64,000 nt of DNA from Azolla caroliniana (Eukaryota; Polypodiophyta). Under the pieces are notes generated by a model, which did not search any database, was not told where the DNA came from, and saw only the letters and a list, made by a program, of their open reading frames with translations. The position numbers and the translations under genes are program-made. Positions 1 through 10,350 of this stretch are shown here, piece by piece (position 1 is the stretch's first letter; every line of letters starts with the position of its first letter). The stretch spans positions 15,066,001 through 15,130,000 of the forward strand of contig JBHGNT010000006.1 in assembly GCA_043228905.1 (NCBI GenBank), given 5' to 3'.

Positions 1-420
1 ACCATGTGTGTGTCTATGTTAGTGTATGTGGTGATATGAATGTACAAATGTAATGTATGTGTATGGATGTATGTTTGTAAAATTTGTATATGTAACATTG
101 TAGGCATATGTACGTATATATGTGTAGCAATCTATGAATGAATATATGTATGTACATGTATGAATGTACGTATGTGTATATATGTAATGTATTATTTTTG
201 GGATATTTTCATGTTTAGTATGTGTATGGATCGTATATGAAATTGTGTTTTCAATATGTACGTAATATGCATTCATATATCCGATGTGTGTGTATGTATG
301 TATGTATATATGTAATGCAATGTATGTATGTGTATGTAAATTTGTATATTGTGTAATATGAATGGATCATATGATATGTAATATGTAATTTTTATTCATG
401 TATTAACATCTGTCAATACA
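1..420. repeat. AT-rich TATG/TACA-type degenerate microsatellite
   Basis: The stretch is built from imperfect TATG, TGTA and ATGTGTA steps with no coding capacity. The open frames across it encode only Tyr/His/Ile/Thr-rich strings, which is what such a repeat gives by chance. No gene is supported. Confidence 0.8.
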
Positions 421-1015
421 TATGGCTTTATTATAATATGTATGTAGCATGTATCTATTTACATATTTGTATTTATGTATGTGTATGTACATATCTACAT
501 ATGGTAATATATATTTGTATACATATTCATGTGTAGTCAGTATGCATGTATAAATGGGTGTAATGTATGTATATACATATTTATGGATGTAATGTTTAAA
601 TGTATAGGTACATATATGCATGTATATGTATGTATGCCACTCCAAATTTGACTATTGTTTGCACAATATATTCTTTATTATCTCATTGAAATATCTAATA
701 TTTCATGGGCTTATTATAATATGTATGTAGCATGTATGCATTTACATATTTGTATTTATGTATGTGTATGTACATATCTACATATGATAATGTATATTTG
801 TATATATATTGATGTTTAGTCGATATGCATGTATAAATGGGTGTAACGTATGTATATACATATTTATGGATGTAATGTTTAAATGTAGGTACATATATGC
901 ATGTATGCATATATATGTATGTATGTATGTATGTATGCCACTCCAAATTTGACTATTGTTTGCACAATATATTCTTTCTTATCTCATTGAAATATCTAAT
1001 ATTTCATGGGCTTAT
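421..1015. repeat. Tandem duplication of a ~290-bp AT-rich unit
   Basis: A unit beginning near 428 is repeated near 711, and its right-hand part, starting with CCACTCCAAATTTGACT, recurs at 637 and 938. The offset grows from 283 to 301 bp because the internal TATG microsatellite is longer in the second copy. A third partial copy starts with CATGGGCTTAT near 1006. The reverse-strand open frames in the two units are near-identical repeat translations, not genes. Confidence 0.8.
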
Positions 1016-1130
1016 GTAATTTTTTTCTATAGCATAATTGATAATACCCTTATGTAAATATATTTTTTATGCATTTGTTAATACCCTTATATATATACAT
1101 TCTATATCTCAATGGTTAATTTAAACCCCT
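1016..1130. other. AT-rich spacer
   Basis: This short AT-rich stretch contains no recognisable feature. Base composition changes abruptly at about 1140 to the C-rich element G region. Confidence 0.5.
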
Positions 1131-1354
1131 TTTGATGAGCTCATGTGTTATCATACAAGTTTTCACATTGAAACCCCCGGCCCCACCATCATCCCCAAAT
1201 CCCGGTCGTCACCCCTCGACCCACCCTTGCTCCCACCCAAACGACAACCCCACCACCACCCCTACCGACCTCCGTTCCCTGCTCTACCCCATCCATTGCC
1301 GCAACCGCCCGCCCTAACCCAACTCCCACCATCCCCACCAAACCCTTAGCTAAC

Positions 1355-1960
1355 ATGGTGACCGACATCCTCAAGATTACTTCTATCGTGAATCGTCGCC
1401 TACTCCAAGTCCATGCGCAGGCCCAACAGACCACCACCGACCAACAAGAGGCCTCTACATGGAATGAGGTCATGGCCACCGAAGTGAGGAACGCCCACCA
1501 TACCAACGCATGCCAAGCCGCCGCCTACGACCTCGTCAAGAGAGAACTGCTTACTGAACGAACCCGACACCAACAACTCGCCAACGAGTTCCACCAAGCC
1601 AAGACAACGTGGCACTACAACCAGGAACGCGCGACACAAACACACGCCGAACTCTCTGCCGAGTGTGTACGTCTCAACACCCAACACCAACAGACAGAGT
1701 CCCACCTCGCAGCGATGACGACTGACCTCTCCGCACGGTCCAAGGCTCTAGCCACCGCCACTGCCACGACTCACGAGCGAGATCACAACCCTCAAAGCTG
1801 AACATGACGCTATGGTCCAACAAGTGGAGGTCACCAATGAACGGAACAGATGCCTCCTCATCAAACACTGCCGCCAGTGCGCCGAACTCGAGAAGGACAT
1901 CACCTAACTCCACACGACCAAAGCCACCCTCGAGCACGCCCTCAGCCCAGACACGACTGG
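1355..1960 (+). pseudogene. Coiled-coil ORF remnant in the 3' part of LTR element G
   Basis: Frame 2 is open from ATG at 1355 to a stop at about 1801 (148 codons) and is rich in Gln, Ala, Thr, Glu and Arg with heptad-like spacing, as in a coiled coil. After a frame change near 1770-1800 the same composition continues (for example KAEHDAMVQQVEVTNERNR) until about 1960, so one longer coiled-coil ORF has suffered a frameshift. It lies upstream of a polypurine tract and LTR at 4077-4088, on the same strand, which places it in the env/extra-ORF position of an LTR retroelement. I do not recognise the protein family. A role in virion assembly is possible but unsupported. Confidence 0.45.
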
Positions 1961-2009
1961 CCCCTCCACCATTTAGACACCTCTCCTTACTCCGCCCGGC
2001 ACTCCGAAT

Positions 2010-2870
2010 ATGATTCAGGCACTGTCGGTGTGTGTGACCTCGACATCCTTGCTCTTTATGCTATACCAACCATGCCCTCGCGCTCTTTATGCTATACCAG
2101 GAAGCCACCGAGGAGCCTCACCCCCAACAGTTGACCTCTTCCCCCACCACCTCCCTATTTTGTTTCTCGAAGGCATGGCCCGGCCCTACCTCCACACTGC
2201 TATCACCCCAGACTTAGACATCACCGATCTGGTATGTTTCGCCATCACCCCTAACTTAGACATCACCGAAGACCAGTTGGCCCAACTCTTCACCACGTTG
2301 GTGCGCTTACACCGCATCGCCAACCCTCTCACCTATGTACCCCCTTTCGGTTTCCTATGGTTAATACGCACTTGGCAAACTACATGGGACGTCGGGGTTC
2401 GTACTCACATATTCAGCATCAAATGTGCCGCAGTCAACTAGCCCATGGATCTTGAGGCTGATGACATGCATGAGTTAGCCCTATACCTCGACGTCTCTCG
2501 TGACTATCAACTTATGAATTTCGACGAGGCTCGTGCCCGCGCACTCCTACCCCTGCACCCCCCTCACTCCCCGCCCGAGATCAACCCGAAGTGGGACCAC
2601 GACTCACCTGATGATCCTGATAACCACCACGCCCTAACCCGACCTCATCCCCGCCTCCAAGCCCTCCCCCACCTGCCCCACCTCCAAGCCCCTCCCCCCA
2701 CTACTCCCCTCCCCACCCACACCCCAGGGAACACCACGTCCCTGAGCACACACACCCCATGTTCGGCAGCAACCCCTTTCACACACCCCCCTTGGCCCAT
2801 CCCCATTCCTCCCCACCTCCCCACCACCCGACCCCTTCCCCCTCCACACACAAGTTGTCACCCACCCTAG
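2010..2870 (+). pseudogene. Degenerate ORF of element G, unknown product
   Basis: One reading frame runs from about 2010 to 2870, interrupted by a single TAG at 2439-2441. The first part contains a short internal repeat (TPDLDITDL and TPNLDITEDQ). The second part starts with an acidic segment (MDLEADDMHELALYLDVSRDY) and ends in a Pro/His-rich tract. The composition is strongly C-rich and G-poor on this strand. Continuity across the stop suggests a decayed ORF, possibly the same protein as the coiled-coil part at 1355-1960. No family is recognised. Confidence 0.35.
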
Positions 2871-2934
2871 TCGGGCATTCATAGATTCCATCCTCCGCAA
2901 AGCCCTCCCTTTCAACCAACCCCTCACACACCTC

Positions 2935-3700
2935 ATGCTCCACCAACTATCCCCCCCCATCTTCACTACACCCCCACTACTACACGACACGAGCGCCCGA
3001 TTCAATGTAGCGGCATTCTACGCTGATTTGGCCGACCGTTACCAACTCACCCACGGCCCCCAAGTAGCTCTTGATTACATCAAACACAGTACAAGTTGGG
3101 ACACCCGCCTCGATAACCACTTTGCCGCACCTGTCCCCTGGGAGTTTGATTTCTGTGAGACCCCCCTTACTCCTCACCCGCCCCTACTCCTACTACCCTG
3201 AAGTCGCCTCTGAACCCCAAGTCGACATCTTCCTTTACCCAAACGTTTACCGAGATAAGATGTCCACTTGGGCGGCCGCCAACCCCACCTCGGCTCGAGG
3301 ATGGGACCACCCCATGGTCAACCCCCTCCTTGAACCACCTCACATCCAACCCTCGTGGCGTCTCCCCTGGTTTGAGCACGCATCCTTCCGAGAATGGTTT
3401 GCCCTACACCCTCTCGAGATGTGCACCAACCCCACCTTTCTTCCCCTCCCTCGGCGTTGGCCATCGTGTGACTTTCAAGCCGCCCAGGCACGCCTACCCA
3501 CCCTCCAGTTCAACTGGCCCGTGTTTCCACGACCCCCGCGCACATCCCCAACGGAAGCTAGAATGATCCGGGTCATGCGACGTTTTCTCCGTATGTACCT
3601 CGACGTCCCTGACCCCGACATTCAAGCCAGTCTTCGTTTTCTGCAACTGTTGCTCATACTTCTTGACTCTGGCCCTTATGAAGCCTGCACCTTCTAGCAA
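2935..3700 (+). pseudogene. Degenerate ORF of element G, C-terminal region, unknown product
   Basis: A frame open at 2935-3201 (FNVAAFYADLADRYQLTHGPQVALDYI) appears to continue after a shift near 3180-3200 into a second frame that runs to 3697 (YYPEVASEPQVDIFLYPNVY, then FREWFALHPLEMC and a basic RVMRRFLRMYLDVP segment). The less repetitive, aromatic-containing composition argues that this was once coding. It lies between the coiled-coil remnant and the element's polypurine tract. No catalytic motif of gag, protease, RT or integrase is visible. Confidence 0.35.
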
Positions 3701-4076
3701 CACAACCACCTGGCGTGGGGCCTTGCCTTTTATTGGAAAAAAGGCCCTACACATCGTCAACTGGTCGGCCTCTAGACCCGCGTCAACGTGCATGATCGAC
3801 ACACGTTTTTTTCCCGCTTACATAAGGTTTGGTAGAAGCCCCCCCTCTCCCTTCGCCGGCTACCACACCTGCACATTGCTAACTGGCCCCAAGAAAAACT
3901 TCTTCACGACGACTGATCAAATGCAGGAAATCCGGTTACCGCCACTGAACATCCGCCGGCTTCGCCATCATCTTCGCCACCGACCACCCCCCGACGAACC
4001 CCCCTACTCCATCCTTCTCGGCCCCGACGCCCGAAGCTACCCTCCCACAGGGCACCCAGGAGTGTGCACTCATTAG
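3701..4076 (+). other. Decayed 3' end of element G internal region
   Basis: Open frames here are short and proline-rich and nothing is recognisable. The stretch leads directly into the polypurine tract of G. Confidence 0.3.
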
Positions 4077-4087
4077 GTTGGGGGAGA
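4077..4087 (+). other. Polypurine tract of LTR element G
   Basis: The run GTTGGGGGAGA immediately precedes TGTTAAG, the expected arrangement of a plus-strand primer and the start of a 3' LTR. Confidence 0.6.
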
Positions 4088-4292
4088 TGTTAAGCCCTTG
4101 GATAGCACCACGACCAGTCGTGAAGAAGAGCGCATCAACAAGGACATAGTATGGCTAAAGGACCTACGAAGAGGGGATGACAAGAGGAAAGAGGACTAAG
4201 GGACATCGAAGTGTGAAAGGTCCATACCCTAAATGTAAATGCTATATAAACCACATAGCGGTGGCTTTGTAAGGGTTCTTCCATTTGTAAAG
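4088..4292 (+). repeat. LTR of element G, left part (split by A1)
   Basis: The segment starts with TG after a polypurine tract and contains a TATA-like TATATAAA near 4241. It is interrupted at 4292 by copia A1, and the rest of the LTR resumes at 9973 after A1's duplicated TAAAG. The joined LTR is about 580 bp. Confidence 0.6.
4288..4292. repeat. Target site duplication TAAAG, left copy of A1
   Basis: TAAAG directly precedes the 5' LTR and is repeated exactly at 9968-9972 after the 3' LTR. Confidence 0.9.
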
Positions 4293-4679
4293 TGTTGAGA
4301 GACAAGCACAACATCGGCCGGATCGGCTGAAGAAGCCAAGGACCGGATCGGTTGGGACCGATCGGTTAGGCCGAGTGCGTAAACCGGGAGGTCGTTAGGA
4401 AAGATATTCCGTGAGGAATATATTTGGGAGTTAGTGTAGGAGCTCTTTATGAGCATTGAAGTACTGTCAGTACTTCGGTCAGTCCTTTTAGGACTTGTAT
4501 AAAAGTGCTCACTGAGCATGTCTTATGTACAGACTGAGTATTATTATTGAATATAGAGTTTTCTGTGTTTCTCTCTCTGTCTCTCCTGCGTATACCGTGT
4601 AAGCCTAAGCTCTCCATTGAACCTGAGTTTCCTTCCTCTGTTCTGTCTTCATACCTGCTTCCGCACGCTACTTTTTACA
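4293..4679 (+). repeat. 5' LTR of A1
   Basis: A 387-bp LTR beginning TGTTGAGAGACAAG and ending TTTTTACA. It contains two inverted repeats (4458-4476 and 4481-4495) just upstream of a TATAAAA box at 4498-4504. Confidence 0.95.
4498..4504 (+). promoter_or_regulatory. TATA box of A1 LTR promoter
   Basis: TATAAAA lies 205 bp into the LTR, the usual U3 position, and is kept in the 3' LTR and in the A-like LTR at 18040. Confidence 0.7.
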
Positions 4680-4691
4680 TGGTATCAGAGC
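4680..4691 (+). other. Primer binding site of A1 (initiator Met tRNA type)
   Basis: TGGTATCAGAGC follows the 5' LTR without a gap. This is the standard plant copia primer site complementary to the 3' end of initiator methionine tRNA. Confidence 0.9.
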
Positions 4692-4751
4692 GCGAGGGTT
4701 GAGAACCTCTCTGCAACCGACACAACTTGACGAAGAAGAACAAGAAGAACG

Positions 4752-7127
4752 ATGGATAGAGGCATGGCGAGCTCGCTTCCAACAGAGAAGCTCGACAGAA
4801 CCAACTACGCATCTTGGTCCTACAAGATGCACCAGTACCTGCTCGGGCATGGCTACTGGAGTTATGTCGAAGGAGCTAATGACGCGGCACCCGAATCGAC
4901 ACACAGAGACTTCCCGTCGTGGGAGCAATCAGCGAGCAGGGTACTATACTGCTTCGCATCGTGTGTGGGCGAACAACTATTGAGCTATGTTCGGGATGCA
5001 AAGACGCCGAAGGGTGCGTGGGAAAATCTGAAGAAGATTTTCCCCGCGAGCACCACAGCCAGGAAGCTTCAGGTCCGACAGGAGTTGAGCAACCTACGAC
5101 AATGCGACTTGTCGGTGGCGGACTATACCTCGAAGATCAAGGATATCTGCGACTCCCTCGCCTCCATAGAGGTGAACATCGAGGAGAGCGAGATGGTCCA
5201 GATCTGTCTCAGAGGTTTGGCGTCAAAGTTCGGACTGTTCCGAACGGCTGTGTGTACCCGGGAGAATACGACGTCCTTTTTCGACTTACAGTCGATGCTC
5301 CTGGTAGAGGAGAACCACGCGGGTGCATCTACAAGCACGCACACCGACAGTAGAATGTTGTACACGGAGGGAGATAGGCCCCGTGGACGTGGAGGACGAG
5401 GCGAGTCGGCACGCAATGGAGGCGGCCAACGAGATCAAGAAAGAAGGCACCGAAGTGATGCCGACAGCAACTCCGGACCCTCCGGAAACAGGGGGAGTCG
5501 AAGCGATGAGAACCGGCAAGGGAAGTCCATCGCGGAGTGCTGGTATTGTGGCAAGAAAGGCCACAGGGAAAGTGAGTGCTGGAAGAAGCGTGCCGATTCG
5601 GAGAGAACTGGTTCCGGGAACGGCTCCAGACATACCGACAAGGGAAATCGGCAGCGATCGCACTACGCTGAAGACTCCGGGAGAGCCGGAGAAGGGTCTG
5701 TCTTCGTGACGAGACACGTAGCAAACTCAATGAAACAGAGCACCCTGAGACCGAACGAGGTGTGGTACATAGACTCCGGCGCGTCAAACCACATGACGAG
5801 CCATAAGGAGTGGTTCTCGTACCTTGAAAAACCGATACAACCTGGAGTAGTCGCAACAGGAGACGATACTCCGCATCCGATCGTGAATGTCGGAGAAGTT
5901 CCCCTTAGCCATGTCGGGCAGAAAGGGAAACTCAAGAACGTGCTGCACGTTCCGACAATCACGAAAAACTTGGTTCCGGTCGGACAGATCGTCGATCAAG
6001 GGATGGAGGTTCGGTTTACACACCTCGGGTGCTTCATTGAGGAAGAAGGTCGTGTGATCACGCAAGGGCACAGAGACAGGAGGATGTTTATCCTCGATTC
6101 CACTGACGGTGGCACCGCAATGTTCGCAAAGGGACAAAAAGCCGAGTCGGACATCGACTTGTGGCACAAGCAGATAGGCCACATCAACTACCAGCAGCTT
6201 CAAGGTCTGCAATCGAAACAGGTAGTGTTCGGATTGCCCAAGTTTAGTGGCCGAAAGGCACAAATTTGTGAAGCCTGGAAGCTCGGGAAGCAACACCGAC
6301 TTCCCTTCCCCAACGAGCGAAACCGGAGCCGGAACAAGCTCGACCTTATACACTCGGATGTGTGGGGGTCGGCACAAAACGTTAGTCTTTGCGGGAGCCG
6401 ATACTTCGTCTCCTTCATCGACGACCACACGCGGCACACGTGGATCTACCTCATTGAGAGGAAGAGCGAAGTCTTCGACTGTTTCCGGGACCTCAAAGGG
6501 TTCGTGGAAACAGAAACGGGACAAAAGATCAAGTGCATGCGGTCGGATGGTGGGAAAGAGTACTTTTCCGGTCAATTCAACGGTTATCTACAACAAATGG
6601 GAATTCGGCGCGAATTCAGTTGTAGATACACGCCAGAGCAGAACGGCGTGGCCGAGAGGAAGAATCGGTCGATTGTGGAAGCGGCACGGGCAATGCTGGA
6701 GGAGAAGAGCTTGCCCAAGTTCTATTGGGCCGAGGCGGTGAGGACCGCGGTATACATCCAGAACCGGATCGGAGACAAAATGTCGGCGCAGGACCTATAT
6801 TTCGGAACGAAGCCGAACTTGCAACACTTAAGGGTGTTCGGTAGCATTGTGTATGTGCATGTACCGAAGGAGAAAAGGAGGAAGTTGGACGCAAAGGCCG
6901 AGAAGTGCATCTTGGTCGGTTACTCGGACGAGCAGAAGGGCTATAAGTGCTATAACCCTCGCACCAAACAAGCGCGTGTTAGCCGCGACGTTGTGGTTGA
7001 CGAGTCCGCGTCCTGGTACCTGCCCCCGACTCCGAACCCCGAGTCCAATCCGTGCTCTGACGATGAGGTCAGCGAGGCCGAGATGCCTCCGGATGAGCCC
7101 GAAATCGAGACAGCGAAGAGAGTCTGA
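4752..7127 (+). pseudogene. A1 gag-protease-integrase part of polyprotein
   Basis: The 791-codon frame begins at ATG 4752, 60 bp after the primer site. Residues 1-200 look like a copia gag (UBN2 type), and a CCHC zinc knuckle (CWYCGKKGHRESEC) is at 263-276. The protease aspartate is D341 in DSGAS. The gag-pre-integrase motif is DLWHKQIGH. The integrase triad is D536, D599 and E635, with exactly 35 residues between the last two. The integrase zinc finger is damaged: the second Cys of the expected CxxC is Trp (CEAWKLGKQ). The frame stops at 7125-7127, after integrase, because of a frameshift somewhere in 7097-7127; RT continues in the -1 frame. Confidence 0.9.
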
Positions 7128-9039
7128 TTTCACTCTGGTTAAGTGGACCAATTGGACGATTGAGTCGGTATGATCAGTCCGATGAAGAGCCGGCGAGTAG
7201 TGGAGACTCGGTCGTGCATTCCCCGCGCAGGAAGCCGAGGAGACGGCTTACGCGCAAAGAGAAAGGGAAGAAGAAGGTGTCAGATTCCGGCACGGAAAGG
7301 AACGAGTCAGACCAACACGAGGCCGACTCCGAAGGAACCGGTGACAGGTCTTTAAAGATGAAGACCGCGTCGACCGAGAAGGCCTCGACATTGGCTAATG
7401 TGAGATTACGCCGATCTACTCGCCAAAAGAACCCAGTTGTGCGGTTCGGATACAACGAGTACGTGGCGCATCATTATGCGTACATGACCCGTGTAGCGGA
7501 AGTGCGTGAGCCAAAGAGCTACGCAGAAGCGGCTAAAGACGTGAATTGGCGTGCCGCGATGGAGGAAGAGATGCACACATTGGTAGAGAACGAGACCTGG
7601 GACCTGGTTGACGCACCGAAGGGTGTGAAGCCGATCGGGTGTAGGTGGGTGTACAAGGTCAAGTGCAACACCGATGGCTCGGTCAACCGGTACAAGGCTC
7701 GGCTAGTGGCAAAGGGCTACGCGTAGAAACACGACATCGACTACGATGAGACGTTTGCGCCGGTCGCGAAAATGACGACCGTCCGTGTTTTGCTGGTAGT
7801 AGCTGCGGCGAAGGGGTGACACTTACATCAAATGGATGTAAAGAATGCGTTCCTGCAAGGTGACCTTGAGGAACAAGTGTACATGGTACAACCCCCCGGA
7901 TTTCACTCCGGAACAAACTCCTCGGCAGTATGCCGACTGAAGAAGTCCCTTTACAGACTGAAGTAGGCCCCGCGTGCCTGGAACGCGAAGATCACGCAAC
8001 AACTGCGTCAAATGGGCTTCGTCACGTCAAAATCAGGCTCTTCCCTGTTCATCCGGAAAGGTCGACTCGGACCGGTTAGTATTCTACTATATGTTGATGA
8101 CTTGGTCATCACCGGCGCTGACCTAGGTGAAATCGACCGCGTGAAGCTCCAGCTTGCGGCATCGTTCGACATGAAGGATCTGGGGGACCTTCATTACTTC
8201 CTCGGGATTGAAGTGATCTGAACCCCCGAAGGCATATTGATCAGCCAACATAATTACGTGCTGAGTATGCTCTTCAAATTCGGGATGGCCGACTGTAAGT
8301 CCGTCTCGACTCCTCTGGACAGAACCGTCAAGCTTTGTCCCGATACGGGTAAGGTATGCGACCCGACGAGGTTTCGACAAATTGTCGGAAGCCTCATATA
8401 CTTGACCATCACCTGACCCGACCTCAGTTATCCGGTCAGGGTGATCAGTCAGTTCATGGTGCGACCTACCGAGGAGCACCTTCAGTGTGCGCAACGCATA
8501 CTTCGGTATGTCAATGGCACTAAGGACCGGGGACTGCTATATCGGACCGGTGCGGCCGCGCAGTTAGTCAGCTACACCGATGCTGATTGGGCTGGCAACA
8601 CCGCCGATCGCCGATCCATGTCCGGATACGCGTTCTCCCTCGGGAGTGCCGCGATCGCGTGGAGCAGTAAGAAGCAGCCGACAGTTGCACTGTTGAGCAC
8701 CGAAGCTGAGTACCGCGGAGCGGTTGTCGCGACATGCGAAGCCATATGGTTGAAGCGGCTACTTAAGGACCTGCAAGTGGTGTCAGATCCGACGACGATC
8801 TACTGCGACAACCTCAGCAGCATCCAGCTCGCGAAAAACCCCGTTTTCCACGCACGGACCAAGCACATTGAGGTGCACTACCATTTCGTTCGTGAGCGTG
8901 TCCTTTCCGGTGAAGTTCAACTTCAGTACGTGCCGACGGATCAGCAGACTGCCGACATCTTCACAAAGCCTCTTGGTCTGGACAAGTTGCGGCAATTCTC
9001 AGGTGCGCTCGGATTGCGTCACCTCGACGTGCCACACTT

Positions 9040-9049
9040 GAGGGGGAGA
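9040..9049 (+). other. Internal polypurine-like tract in A1
   Basis: GAGGGGGAGA directly follows the usual copia C-terminus LRG. It nearly duplicates the true polypurine tract at 9572-9580, 530 bp downstream. Confidence 0.6.
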
Positions 9050-9571
9050 AAAGTCCCGAACGACCAAGCAAGGCAGCAGGAAAGGCGCGGAGACCGCGAC
9101 ACCACCGAGTCGGTTGACTCGGTTGTCGAGTTCGACTTCGGATCGGCTGAAGAAACCGAGGGCGGACCCACGGAAAAGTCCGAAAGTGGACAGAAGGGGA
9201 GCAGCCGAAGGAAAGAGCCAAAGCCAACCACGCATAGGGGAGACGACGCCATCGAGGGTAAGAAGACCGAAGACGAGTTGGAGACAACCAACTCGGACGA
9301 GAGCGAAAACCGATCGGAGGTAACCGAGTCGGTTCGGATGTTTGATTCAGACACGCTGAATCAACCGAGGCCCAAGCGGAAAAAAAGGCAGCAGGAGAAG
9401 TGTCAACACCGCAACAGCAGAAGAGCTGATAAGGGCCGCATGAGCAAACAAGCCAACCGGAAGGGTCGAAGCGCGCAAAGTCGAACAGGTCGAGGAGCGC
9501 GACCGAGGCGTGAAGCCAAGAGGAACCGGAGTTGTGAGCCCAAGGATCCCGAAGAGCCTCGAGTTGAGCTT

Positions 9572-9580
9572 GAGGGGGAG
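9572..9580 (+). other. Polypurine tract of A1
   Basis: GAGGGGGAG abuts the 3' LTR at 9581 and is the expected plus-strand primer. Confidence 0.85.
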
Positions 9581-9967
9581 TGTTGAGAGACAAGCTCAAC
9601 ATCGGCCGGATCGGTTGAAGAAGCCGAGGACCGGATCGGTTGGGACCGATCGGTTAGGCCGAGTGCGTAAACCGGGAGGTCGTTAGGAAAGATATTCCGT
9701 GAGGAATATATTTGGGAGTTAGTGTTGGAGCTCTTTATGAGCATTGAAGTACTGTCAGTACTTCGGTCAGTCCTTTTAGGACTTGTATAAAAGTGCTCAC
9801 TGAGCACGTCTTATGTACAAACTGAGTATTATTATTGAATATAGAGTTTTCTATGTTTCTCGCTCTGTCTCTCCCGCGTATACCGTGTAAGCCTAAGATC
9901 TCCATTGAACCTGAGTTTCCTTCCTCTGTTCTGTCTTCATACCTGCTTCCGCACGCTACTTTTTACA
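9581..9967 (+). repeat. 3' LTR of A1
   Basis: 387 bp, about 10 substitutions from the 5' LTR, and ends TTTTTACA followed by the right TAAAG target duplication at 9968-9972. Confidence 0.95.
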
Positions 9968-9972
9968 TAAAG

Positions 9973-10350
9973 ATCTCCCTATTGATCACTTAGAGCTAGA
10001 GCTTCCTCTCCTCCTTGTAACCTTTAAGCTTAAGAGAGATTAGTGAAGTGTTTAGTTAGAGAACACTAATCTCTTGTCCTTGTTGGTGCTAGACCTCTTA
10101 GCAAAGAGGGTTAATAAACATATTCATTGCTCTTATTGTCTATATTCATTACCCTATTGTCTATGAGAGCGAGCTTGAGAAAGTGAGAGAGATATCATGC
10201 ATAATCATCTATTAATCATTAAGTGAGTGTGAAGCTCGGAGGTGTCCGACAACCATCTCCGCCCAATTCACCATCAAAAGGGTATATGTCAGTTCGAACT
10301 CTGCAAACGACATTGAGGAGTTAACTCCATCAATACATAGATCCTACACA
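9973..10350 (+). repeat. LTR of element G, right part
   Basis: This non-coding stretch resumes the G LTR interrupted by A1. It contains leader-type sequence (CTCCTTGTAACC and AGAGAG-rich runs) and ends near CCTACACA, where family A2 coding sequence begins abruptly. The right border is approximate. Confidence 0.5.

Larger units (their letters stand above)
7097..9586 (+). pseudogene. A1 reverse transcriptase-RNase H with C-terminal tail, five stops
   Basis: The RT/RNase H frame is open from 7097 and carries in-frame stops at 7724 (TAG), 7817 (TGA), 7964 (TAG), 8219 (TGA) and 8414 (TGA). The RT catalytic YVDD is at 8090-8101. RNase H motifs include TDADWAGN, STEAEYRGA, DNLSSIQLAKN and TADIFTKPLG. 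The uninterrupted C-terminal frame starts near 8441. Where copia proteins normally end (LRHLDVPHLRG, about 9040) this one continues for about 175 residues: first acidic (VVEFDFGSAEETEGG), then basic (RPKRKKRQQEK), ending inside the 3' LTR. Each stop can be explained by a single G:C to A:T transition from the family codon. Confidence 0.9.
4293..9967 (+). mobile_element. Ty1/copia retrotransposon A1, complete but defective
   Basis: The two LTRs (4293-4679 and 9581-9967) are both 387 bp, start TG, end CA and differ at about 10 positions (about 2.6%). The element is flanked by a perfect 5-bp target duplication TAAAG (4288-4292 and 9968-9972). The internal order is primer site, gag, protease, integrase, RT and RNase H, the copia order. 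One frameshift near 7100-7127 and five in-frame stops in the RT part make it non-autonomous. An unusual charged tail of about 175 codons follows RNase H. The element sits inside the LTR of G. Confidence 0.95.

Noticed and set aside
1132-1349. Two proline-rich plus-strand ORFs
   Set aside because: C-rich composition leaves all frames open; no supporting motif, and they precede the coiled-coil frame without continuity.
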